Position numbers and translations under genes: made by a program. A DNA stretch of 57,500 nucleotides from the NCBI RefSeq assembly GCF_022539665.2, contig NC_081337.1, positions 460,239 through 517,738 on the forward strand, given 5' to 3'. Position 1 is the stretch's first letter; each line of letters opens with the position of its first letter. This DNA comes from Daphnia carinata (lineage: Eukaryota; Arthropoda; Branchiopoda; Diplostraca; Daphniidae). The notes under the pieces are model-generated. The model had not been told where the DNA came from, made no database searches, and worked only from the letters and a program-made list of their open reading frames with translations. Of the stretch, positions 34,284 to 44,714 are shown one piece after another.

Positions 34284-35413
34284 CCCGGAAGAGCAACCGA
34301 CTGGTGCAAGGTTGTTGGAAATATATTAAGTTCCCAACAGCAGATGACGCGGTCTGGACGCCGCACAAGGCTGCCCAGCCGTTTTAATGCCTTTGAATTG
34401 GGTGGCCCTCGATAGAGGCCAGCATTGCTGCATTTTCTTGTATGTAAGCCCCCGCCCTAGGCCTATTGGCCGTCTCGCAAGAAGAGATGGCAAGGGGCAG
34501 TTAGTCGCAAAATACATTTCCTACAGTTAACAACGAATATCACCAGTGTCTCCCGTGTGTTTCAATTCTTCAACTTCAACTTGTTAAAGGTAAAGTCAGA
34601 GAACGGGCTGACTATTTCCCTTCATGGTTTTTCGAACCTATTCTTTCTTAATTTAAGTTAAAATTTCTTACTTTAAGTATTTACTTGTTGAGCACTGTGG
34701 GGGAGTTTTTTTTTTGCTCACCCCTTTTAGTCCCTAGACACCGCGTGTGAAATTTTTTTTTCCTTTACCACGTGGTGAGCTAGCGTGTTAAATTTTCTTT
34801 TCCTTTTTTTCACCACGTGTTTAGTTAAGCTTGTGAATTTTTTTCTTTCGCTTTTCACCACTCGTTGAGCTACCGTGTGAATTTTTTTTGTTTCACCACG
34901 TGTAGAGTGTGTAGGCACTTAAAAACTTTTTTCCTGTTTTTGCCTTTCAACTGTTAGGGCAAACACGTGGTCGGCGGCCATTAATTTGGTCGTCCTTTTT
35001 TTCAAATTTTGAATTTTTGGTAAAAATTTTTTTCTTCTCTCTCAACGTGATTTGGAGGCACGTTTTACTCTTTTTTTTCTCTCTCTCTTTCTCTCCTTTT
35101 CTTTTTCATTTACTTCGAGTAAGGTTATGGTTGAGTAGGGTGGAAAATTTTTTTTTCTTTTTCGATTTCAGTCGCGTGGTCGGCGGCCATTGATAACTCC
35201 ACCTCCAATTTTTTCTTTCTTTTTTTTCTTTTCAAATACACTGCTTCGCCTTGCCGGCCACCTTTGTTGCTTCACATTTAGGGCCAATTTTCTCTTTTTT
35301 GCTTTTTTGGAATCCCCTCTTTCTGGAGGATATTTATATCCTCCACTACTACTCTTTTCTTCTCCGCTTTAGCGGAGCACCGGTAAGGTCTCCACCACAA
35401 CTTCAAGAATTCG
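34284..35413. other. Non-coding, T-rich, with CACGTG repeats
   Basis: No gene recognised. From 34,730 to 34,930 an imperfect repeat of about 50-60 bp carries 'caccacgtg'. The 17-mer 'cgtggtcggcggccatt' occurs near 34966 and 35175. Long T runs follow. A TATA-like 'gatatttatatcc' at about 35328 lies upstream of the next ORF. Confidence 0.45.
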
Positions 35414-36244
35414 ATGACGCAAGAAGATAAGGGCAAGAAGGCCAAGGGCTTAGAAAGAGGCTGGACTGGTCGCTCTCCTTCGCTGAAAATTTCGGAACAC
35501 CCCGGAAGAAGCGGCAAAATTAGTCTCTTTAACCATGCGGCAGCCGCCTGGCTTGAACAAGCTGCCTCACCGCTGAACTCCGCCTCCGAAACCATTCGTC
35601 ACATGCCCTTAGCGGCCATTAAGGAAGCGCTCGAGCCGAAGTATTGCGGAGACATCGGGTACCGCCCGGTCAACCAGGTTGTGGAGAGAGAAGAGGAGGG
35701 AGCCATTGCTTTGCCAACTCCAAGTGGGTTGAGTAACTCTCCAACAACAGCAGCAAAGATAGGATTTTCGCGCGGACGAGAGTGGCGACTCTCCACATTT
35801 GTCAACCAGAGTAAAGAGTCCGAAGTCGGAGTAGTAGCCGCATTTGGAGCTGATCAACCAATCTCTCCAGTCGCCAGTGTTCCCGAACAGCCCAAAATCA
35901 AACTTGGTAGAGCACGCGGTCGTGGTGGACAAATTTTCATTGTCGTCAACCACCTCGAGCCATGTGATCAGCTGTTACCCACCCCACGCGGGAGGCGTAA
36001 CAACGCGTTGCTCTCTAAATTTGCACCTTTCAAGTCAGGGCCAGGTAACTCACGCGGACGCGGTCGGCCATTACTCTCCGAAAAGGAAAACCCGCTGGAT
36101 GCTCCAATTCAAGATCCAACCCCGGAGTTGGCACCAACCAGAGAAGTGGAGCGCGCAGCTGAAGAAGAGGAAGAAGACGACGAAGACATCCTTCGGATTG
36201 ATGCCGATCCAATGGATCTTATTGATCTTTATAAAAAGTTGTAA
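35414..36244 (+). CDS. Unidentified intronless ORF with Gly-Arg repeats and acidic tail
   Basis: 276 residues from ATG at 35414, stop 36242-36244, AATAAA at 36258-36263. A loosely repeated motif, Gly-Arg rich then hydrophobic then Asn, occurs about four times ('PGRSGKISLFNH', 'RGREWRLSTFVNQ', 'RGRGGQIFIVVNH', 'RGRGRPLLSEKE'). The tail is strongly acidic ('AEEEEEDDEDILRIDADP') and ends 'LIDLYKKL'. I recognise no family. It lies just upstream of a BEL/Pao remnant on the same strand, so it may be an accessory ORF of that or another element, or a lineage-specific gene with DNA- or RNA-binding GR repeats. Confidence 0.6.
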   Translation: MTQEDKGKKAKGLERGWTGRSPSLKISEHPGRSGKISLFNHAAAAWLEQAASPLNSASETIRHMPLAAIKEALEPKYCGDIGYRPVNQVVEREEEGAIALPTPSGLSNSPTTAAKIGFSRGREWRLSTFVNQSKESEVGVVAAFGADQPISPVASVPEQPKIKLGRARGRGGQIFIVVNHLEPCDQLLPTPRGRRNNALLSKFAPFKSGPGNSRGRGRPLLSEKENPLDAPIQDPTPELAPTREVERAAEEEEEDDEDILRIDADPMDLIDLYKKL

Positions 36245-36899
36245 TTCCCCATGTTACAATAAAATAATTGATCACTAACCCTTTTTTCACTTACTTTCAG
36301 CAGAGAAAACGGTTCAACCGTACTCCACAAAAGAAAAAACTTTCTTACATCTTTTCGGAGTTAGGTTCTAAACCAAAAACTCCCACTATTTCCTTACCTG
36401 TTCTTTCCTTAAAAAAAAAAAAACAACTAGCGCCATCTAGCGCTAAAAATTACAAACTTTAATTTTTCCTTCAAAAAAGTTATTTTCTTTTTCAGGAACT
36501 ACAAGCTACGCTACCTAGTGGTTATGTTTAAAACTAAAAATCCACTAATTCAAAATTTTCTCTTTTTCTCTTAAAACTGAAGACCCGCACCGTCTAGTCA
36601 AAAATAGAAGAGCAAATAGAACTGAACACAAACACCAGATCCGCGTCAAGAACCAAAGGATGGTAAAACTTTTCTTTTTTTTTTTTTCTCAACTTCTTCT
36701 TAAAATCCAGCTTATGCAGCTAACGGCTAAATAAGTAACCTTATTTTCCAAATCATCTGAAATATCATGCTTACCCATTGAGTATCGCCACAACTAACCA
36801 AAACTTGACATTTTTCTTATTTTTACTGACAACAAAGTCAGTTTATTCGCTCGAAATTTACCGGTGCTTAACCAAGGCAAACAATTTAAGCTTCCACTT
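36245..36899. other. Non-coding, A/T runs
   Basis: No gene. Poly-pyrimidine/poly-purine rich. No LTR for the adjacent BEL/Pao remnant could be found. Confidence 0.4.
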
Positions 36900-39070
36900 T
36901 TCAAAAAATTGTGACGGCGGAACTGGATAACGACATTGACATAGCTCCTCAAGCAACGTTACCCAAGAGAAACGACCTACGCTGGGCCTTGCAAACTACG
37001 AACGCTACCGAGGAGCAAATCAAAGATTGCTCACAGTAGCGAAGTAGAAGAAGAAATGAGCAGTATACTCGCCTTCGTTAAAAACAAATGAGACGAGTAT
37101 AAAAGACAACAAGACTTGGAATTTCAAGAGTTGCAGAGGAAAGAACAGCGCCAGATAGATGAGGCCAGAAACAGATTGCTCCAAGACCTGCTTACTCAAC
37201 AGCAGCAACTCTTTGCAAATCGATCCTCCAACAACAGCAAGCCTACATGCCTTACAACACAACAACTTATGGCACAAGACCAAGCACCAGTTCAATAGCA
37301 GCAGCAGCAGCTCCAGTTCAACAAGCGACACGTCTCCCCCAAAGACAAATCAAACACTTTAAAGGAGATATTCTTGAGTGGACATCATTTTGGGAGAGCT
37401 TCTATGCCTCCATTCACTCGTCCACAATGTTGATGTTCAAAAATTCGACTACTTAAAAGAATACTTGGAAGGAAGCGTACTTGTGTTGAAAATCTTCGAA
37501 CTTACTGCTGCAAACTACAACATCGCCATAGCAGAGCTGAAAAGAGTCTACGCTTTAAACCAAAGGCTCTTATTCAAACTCATTTGTGTAAGTTTGACAA
37601 CCTAGCTCCTGTCAAAACAATGGCAGACGTATCGGCGCTGAGAAAACTGTAACTCACAGTCCAGTCTCCCATTAATGCCTTGAAAACCCTCGGGGTTCGA
37701 AAAGAATCATTTGGAGAGACTCCTTGGCACAAAACAATGAAATTGTTTCCTGCAGAATTGCAGAAAGAATGGTCGAGCTCTGAAGAGAACGACATCACGG
37801 ACATCACATCCCTACTGGCTTTCATCAGGGATCAAGTTGACGTAGCGGAAAGGTACAGCCGATGGAAATCGGAAACCACGAAAACGCCACAGCAGTCGAC
37901 ACCGCCAAGTACAGCAAAACAACTACATGCTGCCACAGCATCACAGCTAGCGATTGGAACTGGGTCACAACCAGCTCCACACACAGCAAAAATTCCAGAC
38001 AATTTTTGCCACCGTCAAACACACCTGTTAGGAGACAGGACAACTTTGTCATGCAGGATGCACAAGACCATGCATCTTCTGCGGGGAAGTTCACTACCCC
38101 ACGGCTTGTCCAGTGAACCTAACTGGCATGGTGCCCCCCTTGTCAAAATTACAGCACTGGAAACGGACTAGATTGGAGACACTGGATCATATGCCCACAC
38201 AACATTCGCACGAAAATTGTGGCTGGACAATGAAAAAATGGCTGACGACAGGTTTGAAACAAACAGCCAAGAAAAAGATGTCGGGATTTTAATAGGAGTC
38301 GACCAGATGTTTGAAATCATCCCCAACGAAGCAGCTATCCAAAGCCCGTGTTGCCTAAGGGCCTAGAACACAAAGCTTGGGCGGATGGATTGGACCTTCT
38401 AAGGAAAAAATTCGAAGAAGGCAAAGCACTAATCCAGCAAATGCTGCAATGCAGCAGCTTCTCAGCCCAAACAGTAGCTTCATATGCAGCCGCCTGCCTT
38501 AATTCAAACAACACTTTTACAACCACTTCCCGAAGAAAAGGAGAAAATGCCGGATGGACATGAGACAAAGGAAGCTTCATCTTCCCATTCGACGTCTATG
38601 GAAAAAATTTCCATAGTGAACTCCACAAATAAAAAAGAAAAAAAGAAGATTGTAAAAGAAGAATTAAAAACGGGCAGACGGATTTTGATCTATCTTTGTT
38701 TTGGAAGCTGGAGCACTTCTTGCCATCTTAGATGATTGCGATGCAGTGGAGCTAGACGACCCTCTAGGCTCCTTTGGAGACAAAATCACCCGTCAAGAAG
38801 ATGGGCGATACTGCACCCCAATCCTGGAAAACCGATAAGTGGAGGTTGGAAAACCCACACGACACATCTCCTTCCTGGGAGCCTCCTAAAAGGTTCTTAG
38901 CCTCCCCAGCGCATCAACCATGCCGTTGGGGAAGTACTGAGGAAGGCCACAAGCAGGTGGAAAATTTGTCGATGAGCATGCCAATATTTTGCAATTCAAG
39001 AAATTTGTTGGTGATATTCTCAGAGTATTTTAGGAGCTCTACCTTCATGAAAGTAAGACTCGTGCGTTGA
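36900..39070 (+). pseudogene. BEL/Pao retrotransposon gag-pol remnant
   Basis: Pieces in several frames follow BEL/Pao order: a Gln/Glu-rich coiled-coil gag N-terminus (about 37050-37300), 'FKGDILEWTSFWESFYASIH' (37340-37430), 'FDYLKEYLEG' and 'NYNIAIAELKRVY', 'ALKTLGVRKESFG' (37676), a CCHC knuckle 'CIFCGEVHYPTAC' (about 38070-38110), 'DVGILIGVDQMFEI' (about 38280, protease-like region), then the start of the Pao reverse transcriptase ('FDLSLFWKLE', 'ITRQEDGRYC', about 38680-38830). It ends near 39070 before the catalytic RT boxes. Many frameshifts and stops; dead. Confidence 0.8.
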
Positions 39071-39485
39071 AATAATACGAAAAATAAATCAATTTCATCT
39101 TACCAGCTAAAAATTGCCTATGGACTAACATATTCCTCCTCCATGCTACGTAACTGAACATGTAATTTCATGGTAATTTTATAAATTACCCAGATGTTGT
39201 TCTTACTAATGTTCTAATACATATTGCATTTCAGAAATTTCGATGTTGTAAAACATAAATTTGAATCGCTTCATGCCCTTTATGTGATAAAAAGAAACAA
39301 ATGGATTTGGTAACGATATTAGAGCTGTATTCAAAATTTCCATGTAATAAACCATATTCGTATGGAACGACTGGTGAACTCATAAATATGTAACAGAGAA
39401 ATATTCATTTTGGAACTAGGAGATGTGACAAAACAACACCCAAATACCCCGTCATCGAACTTGAAGGACAAGGGAATTTCCATGA
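39071..39485. other. Non-coding
   Basis: Contains the likely 3' UTR of the leftward Tyr-rich gene on the right. Nothing else recognised. Confidence 0.4.
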
Positions 39486-40232
39486 TTAATAGTACTTCAA
39501 TGGCTTAGGTAATAGCTTTGAGTGGCGTACGTTGTTTTTGTAATAAGCTGGAGCCTCTATGTAGTAACTGGGAGCGGCGTTAGTGGTAGTGTAGTAACTG
39601 GGAGCGGCGTCAATGGTAGTGTAGTACTCTGGCGCTTTTGTGGTGTAGTATTTGGGAGGCTTCAGTCTGGTAGTAGCTTGGAGATGAGTAGTACTTCATT
39701 GCCTCGGTTTAGTAGGTGGGAGTAGCATATGTTGTTGGGTAGTATGTTGGAACTTCAGTGTAATAGCTTGGTATAGCATGCGGTAGGATGTAGTACTTGG
39801 GTGCCTTTCTAGTGTAGTATTGAGGACCAGCAGTGTAGTAAGCTGGAGCTGCGCAAGTACTTGTGTAGTACCCATCTTTCTTTTTGTAATACTCCGCGGC
39901 TGCAGTAGTGTAATATTCCACGGCCTTTGTGGCGTAGTATTGAGGAGCTTCAATGTAGTACACTGCGGCGGCGTAAATGGTGGTGTAGTATTGAGGATCG
40001 TTAGTATAGTAAGCCGGAGCTGCATATGTCGTGGTGTAATATTCGGGTGCCTTTATAGTGTAGTAAATGGGGGCTGCATACGTCGTGATGTAGTGTTCTA
40101 GAGCCTTGGTGGTGTAGTACTCGGGAGCATGGGTGTTGTAGTAGCTAGCGCACATATATCGTGGTGTAGTAAGGCACCGGAGTAGTGTAGTATTCAGAAG
40201 AACACGGGCCCATGGGTCCACCGACGACACGT
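39486..40232 (-). CDS. Tyr-rich repeat protein (cuticle-type), frame-broken
   Basis: The exon begins after acceptor TGTAATTTAG at 40232 and stops at 39486-39488. It is built of repeats such as 'APEYYTTTYAAPAYYT' and 'KAPEYYTT', a low-complexity Tyr/Ala/Pro/Thr pattern seen in crustacean and insect secreted cuticle or structural proteins. The frame changes near 40150 and near 39650, and an in-frame TAA occurs at about 39708, yet the repeat pattern continues on both sides of each break. Either a recent pseudogene or errors in repetitive DNA. No signal-peptide exon was found upstream. Confidence 0.7.
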
Positions 40233-41523
40233 CTAAATTACAGGTAATGACGTAGCAGCCAATATTTTTATCCCGCCTTTTAGCCAGTCCTCCTTCCCAT
40301 CAATTTCGATCAATAGAACTGTAATGCAAACGACAAAGAAAAACGAAAAAAGATTTGCTAGATTCTTTAAAATACTCAATGATTTTTTAAGTAAATGCAT
40401 TGTGTGCGCACTTTCAGAAGAAACATCAAATTGTTTGGTTCGTAAAAAAGCAAATACCATCAATAACTAAGAAAAAAAAAACACATACTGAATAAACGTA
40501 TAAAAATTATGACCTAAGAATATCGTTAATAACCCACCTCAAATCCTAAGCAATATAAAACCTTCTACAACGGATAGTGGTCAAGTAACTTGTTCAATCC
40601 GGTTGCATGCAATACATGTGCAGGCTAAAAGGTCAGTCGCCCAGATATTCTTCAATGCGAAACAGGAATCTTGAACCACAGCCACTAACACTGTTGTTGA
40701 CAAACAGTATTATATGAAGCTACAAAGGAAAAACATTATAAATGATTGATAAAATGCAAAAAACCTTTTACAGTTGGAAGTAGAGAGGCAGATAAACGTG
40801 AGAACCAGAACTCATAAATCGTTTTCGTAGTGAACAGGCTCCATATACAATTCGAAGCAATGTGCTATTTTTTTTCTTCAATTACTGGCAAAATAAGATT
40901 ATGTCCACTCCTATACTCCTATCCTATCCTGTATATATATGAGAAGAACTGCAAAAAAAAATTTACCTTCAGTCTAGAGCAATGTAATCCTAATCAACAT
41001 AAACTCACCTTGTTTTCATAAACCGCAGCGTCTTTCCTTAAGCATTAGACTAACAATGGCTGCCAAATGCAATGTTTACATTGCTATGGAAGTTGCCAAA
41101 TGAATAAGTTGACACAAATTATTTTAAGAAGCAAAATAAAATTTAAGTTTAAATTAAGTTAAAATTTTGACGTCGTAAATACCGAATTTTTAACATCTAA
41201 TAACACATAGATATTGTTACATAACAAACATGTTTTCGAGATAAATAGAATTCTCTTCAGGGAATGAAGAAAGCTGGTAGTCCTGAATGCGTCTGTGCAT
41301 TCTAGTTCAGACCACCAGTGTGCATTCAAGTTCAGAGGCTTAACCATCGCATTTTCTACTCCCGCGAGTGTTTGTGGATAACAGGCTTGTAAATATAATT
41401 TCAAACTTACCAGTGACCATTATGAATTATGATTTTGTCTGATCCAGACCTTTACCTTCTCTGGCTTATTCCACCTTCGTTCTTTCGAACAATTTGTTGC
41501 TATCGGCAACTGTTTTGCCTTAA
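40233..41523. other. Non-coding
   Basis: No supported gene. It may include the unseen 5' exon of the Tyr-rich gene. Short ORFs on both strands lack homology or splice support. Confidence 0.4.
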
Positions 41524-42537
41524 ATGTGCTGCTCTCACCAAGCGTTCGTTAATTTGCTGCGGTCCCCAGCTAATTTGCCGTTTTTCTGTTGCCTGCAATT
41601 TGAGCTTGTGGATCCCCAAAGGTAATTAGAATCTCTTTATTTAGTGCTGGACCAAATGTAATCAAAAATACCCGTGGCCATCAAAGTAGGGGACGACCAC
41701 CAAAATACGTGAAGAACTCAAATGAAGCTCAAACCTCACAGGAATTGTGTAGTACTGGTAAGTGTTGTTTTTCAGATCATTTTCGTATTTTATTAAATTT
41801 TTTTTCTAGGCCCAAAATACGGTAATGCTAGTAGCCCGGTGTTTCGCCGCACTCAGCAAACGAGCCAAGATACTGCACTGTGGTCTTTTTCTGATAGTGG
41901 CCATGGTACTCTGAGTGATGAAGAATCCTTACCTATAGGCCCACGGGCAATACAACATCACGAGACAAGTAACGAATCTACAACTAATTACCACCAGAGA
42001 GAAACAGACAGTGAACCAGAACTCATGACACTTCAATCACCAGAAAATCAATTGGGCTTGAACCATACCCATCAGCAATCGATTCAAAAGGGAAATTATG
42101 TAAGCGAGCCGGACGGGCTATCGGATATGCTACCTAGTTTATCTTTCTGGGAAATTTCACGTCTCCAATTGAACACAAGCATTGGCCGTATTAGTGAGCC
42201 TTATCAACAACAAAATATCGTGCCAGGCCCATCTTCTGTTGCAAAATCCCGTCAACCATTGAATGTAAATGATGGCCATGGATTTCACCCTAGTGAACAA
42301 CAGCTTATTGAACCCGGTGCGTCTTCCAGAGAGATAGCCTGTCAACAACCGAATAAAAATCGACGCCATACGAACCACACCATCCCTGAAGTTAAACACG
42401 GCTTCAAAACCCATTATCAATCAATGTTCTTTACGTTCCATGTTTTCAATGAACCTGCCAGGGATCGAACCTGGAATCTCCTGATCCGTAGTCAGGCGCG
42501 TTATCCATTGCGCCACACATCCACTGGCGAATTATGA
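41524..42537 (+). CDS. Possible AT-hook protein, three exons
   Basis: Exons 41524-41621, 41645-41757 and 41810-42537 join in one frame through GT/AG introns (the first intron is only 23 bp and therefore doubtful). Exon 2 has 'SRGRPPKY', an AT-hook-like minor-groove-binding motif. The rest is polar, Ser/Gln/Asn rich, without a recognised domain, with an imperfect repeat of 'H/YQQ-I-x-P-G-S-S' type. The last 25 residues are the antisense of a tRNA gene, so the true 3' end may be a splice site earlier. The joining of exons 2 and 3 is better supported than exon 1. Confidence 0.45.
42451..42522 (-). tRNA. tRNA-Arg (anticodon ACG)
   Basis: 72 bases on -. The D arm reads 'GGCGCAATGGATAACGC'; the anticodon stem CCTGA/TCAGG encloses loop CTACGGA with anticodon ACG; the T arm CCAGG/CCTGG encloses TTCGATC. 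The acceptor stem GGATGTG/CAGGTTC pairs with two wobbles and one G-G mismatch, so the acceptor has drifted and a tRNA-derived pseudogene is possible. Body matches animal tRNA-Arg(ACG) closely. Confidence 0.85.
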
Positions 42538-42539
42538 GT

Positions 42540-42980
42540 GACTAGTTAAGAAACTTAACCAAGGGCCACAACAGGAGTTTAACAAATGGAAAAGAAATTT
42601 ATTTCCCCAATTCGTTTAAGCAAATTACTTGTGTTCTGAATGTTACTTTACCCAAAGTGAGACGGGCAGACCGAAGGGAGATTCTTCCTACTTAACATAC
42701 ACTTAAGAACACTGTGATGGTAGGATTCAGTGACCTGGCAAGGCTTGCAGGGTTCTTTAGTGGAAATGTTTTGTACGATACTCCATTAAGTGAACCAAAT
42801 TCCTTCCTCGAAATAGAAGGGATGCCTCCAGTCATTGCGGTAAGTGAAGTATTGTAGAAAAGACCACGCTTCGGCATCGGTTAAGACATCCCAAAGGTTT
42901 CTTTCTGTACAAACTTCACACATTCCGTGAGTGACTGGTTAAGAAACTTAACGAATGGCCAAAACAGGAGTTTATTATTT
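42540..42980. repeat. Direct repeat flanking a small open exon
   Basis: About 48 bp around 'gttaagaaacttaac' occurs at 42540-42585 and again at 42932-42978 in the same orientation. Each has a hairpin at its core. Between them is an ATG-initiated open stretch, 42717-42839 (+), 41 codons, followed by a strong donor GTAAGT. That piece is unidentified. Confidence 0.55.
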
Positions 42981-44676
42981 GAACAGAGTTAATTATTTAG
43001 TGAGTTTTTAACAAATAATAAAAATTAGAATAAATCTGTATTTTTCTTTGTTCTTTGTCGATAATTTTTTCCTATGTTGTTTTATCATTATACGCTTGTA
43101 GATGTTGGCAGTATGTAGAGCAGAGGTTTCTTAATAATATTTGTAAATCAAAATAATCTTAGCTATTGAATTATAAACACATTAGTTGTTCTGTGAAACT
43201 ACTTTTGGGGGCTAAATTGTACAAACGGCATGTGTTGTATTGGACATGAATTGGGCGTGCAAGGGAGGAGTCAAGTCAAAGCGCGGAAGTTTTAAATATT
43301 TAACGGCACATTTATGATATAGCTAATGCTTATTTATATTTTTAATCTTACATAAAAACATTTTATTTTGGAAAAAAATGTAATACTTTTCTGTATTATT
43401 CAACTGTTTCAACAATTTCAAAGTTTCGTCAACTGACGCAGCCATGACATTACAAATAATGAATCAGGGAAATCGATCGATAAATTGAAATAACTAAATT
43501 ATCGATACTGTGGTGACTGCGCCTCCTCTTATGTCTTCTCTATCAGTAAAATGAAAATATTTCAGGCATAATAAAAGTTATTTATTTCTGGTAATCTCTT
43601 TGAAGATTGCATTTCAATTGTTCGCTAAGTTAACAGCAAAAACTAGAAATAAAAGCAAAATTTTTACACAACTCATTCTACCTCTTTTGACCCCGTCCAA
43701 AGTGGGACAGGGGTCCGCCCAAAGTCACGCCGATTCGGTCTAAGTTCACCGTTAGGTAAAAATCGTTATAAATTAAAAAAAAAATTACATATCATCTTTG
43801 AAAAAAATTCAGGAGGTGTCGGGAGCGTTCTAGATTTATTCAAACAAATTTTCGAAATTTTGCGTAAGTGGGATGGTAGATAATGGACTAAAATCGTAAC
43901 TGTCCAAGATGGGTCCGGTCTCCCCTACTTCTTCCATTATGAACGGACATTGGACCCTAACGTTAAAAGAACAAGTAGCGTAGGAGGTATATAGCTTTTT
44001 AAGCAATCTTTCATTCAGTATTTCTTTTGCTGTTATTTAGTCTTCATTTAACTCATATTATTTTTTACAGTTATGATTTTTCCAACGTCTTCGCTACGAA
44101 GCTCTGAAAGTGATCACACTTCTTTTGAATGATGCTTCCATCCGCACCAAGCAAGATAGATGAAGATGGGCGTAAATGGAACTCGGGCAAATGAAACAAA
44201 AATTCTACCTCTGGAAGTACGACATGGATTTCGTACAAAAATTTGGACTAACAGTAATTTAGGCTGTTTATTTTTTAGAAAAAATTTGATGTCTTAGACT
44301 AAAAGTTTTTGAGTTATCCTGGAGCTTTTTCCCCATTACACAGATAACCAGGATTTGTCGTGTAAACGATTTTTTTTTACCCTGATTTTATCATATTTAA
44401 AAGCAGCGCCTATCACTGTGTGAAATGGGCCAGGAGCCACGTTCGAGCAAAAAAAAAATGAAAAACCATTTATTAGCCGCCTGTTATACACGGGCCTCTT
44501 CTTAAACTGGATGAGATTTGAGCTGACAAATTAACCATCAGTGCAGATGAAATCATTGATTTCACCAATTTGATTCTCGATGCCCATTCCATAATATTAA
44601 AGCAATAATGCCTAATGAGAAAAATTATATACGGTTATATAGTATTAAACTGTGACGATCACTTTAACGAAAACAA
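42981..44676. other. Non-coding
   Basis: AT-rich intergenic DNA. No gene recognised on either strand. Confidence 0.5.
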
Positions 44677-44682
44677 TTTATT
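44677..44682 (-). terminator. Polyadenylation signal of the M13 peptidase gene
   Basis: AATAAA on -, 33 bp beyond the stop codon at 44715. Confidence 0.7.
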
Positions 44683-44714
44683 TGTAGAATAACTTGTAAC
44701 ACATAATGACAGAA

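Noticed and set aside
34326-34517. GC-richer patch considered as a structural RNA or as the N-terminal THAP domain of the P-like element
   Set aside because: No Cys/His spacing of a THAP finger and no recognisable RNA fold.
37020-37331. Leu-rich - strand ORF that looks like a membrane protein
   Set aside because: It is the complement of the Gln/Glu-rich BEL/Pao gag; CAG/CTG composition alone gives Leu runs.
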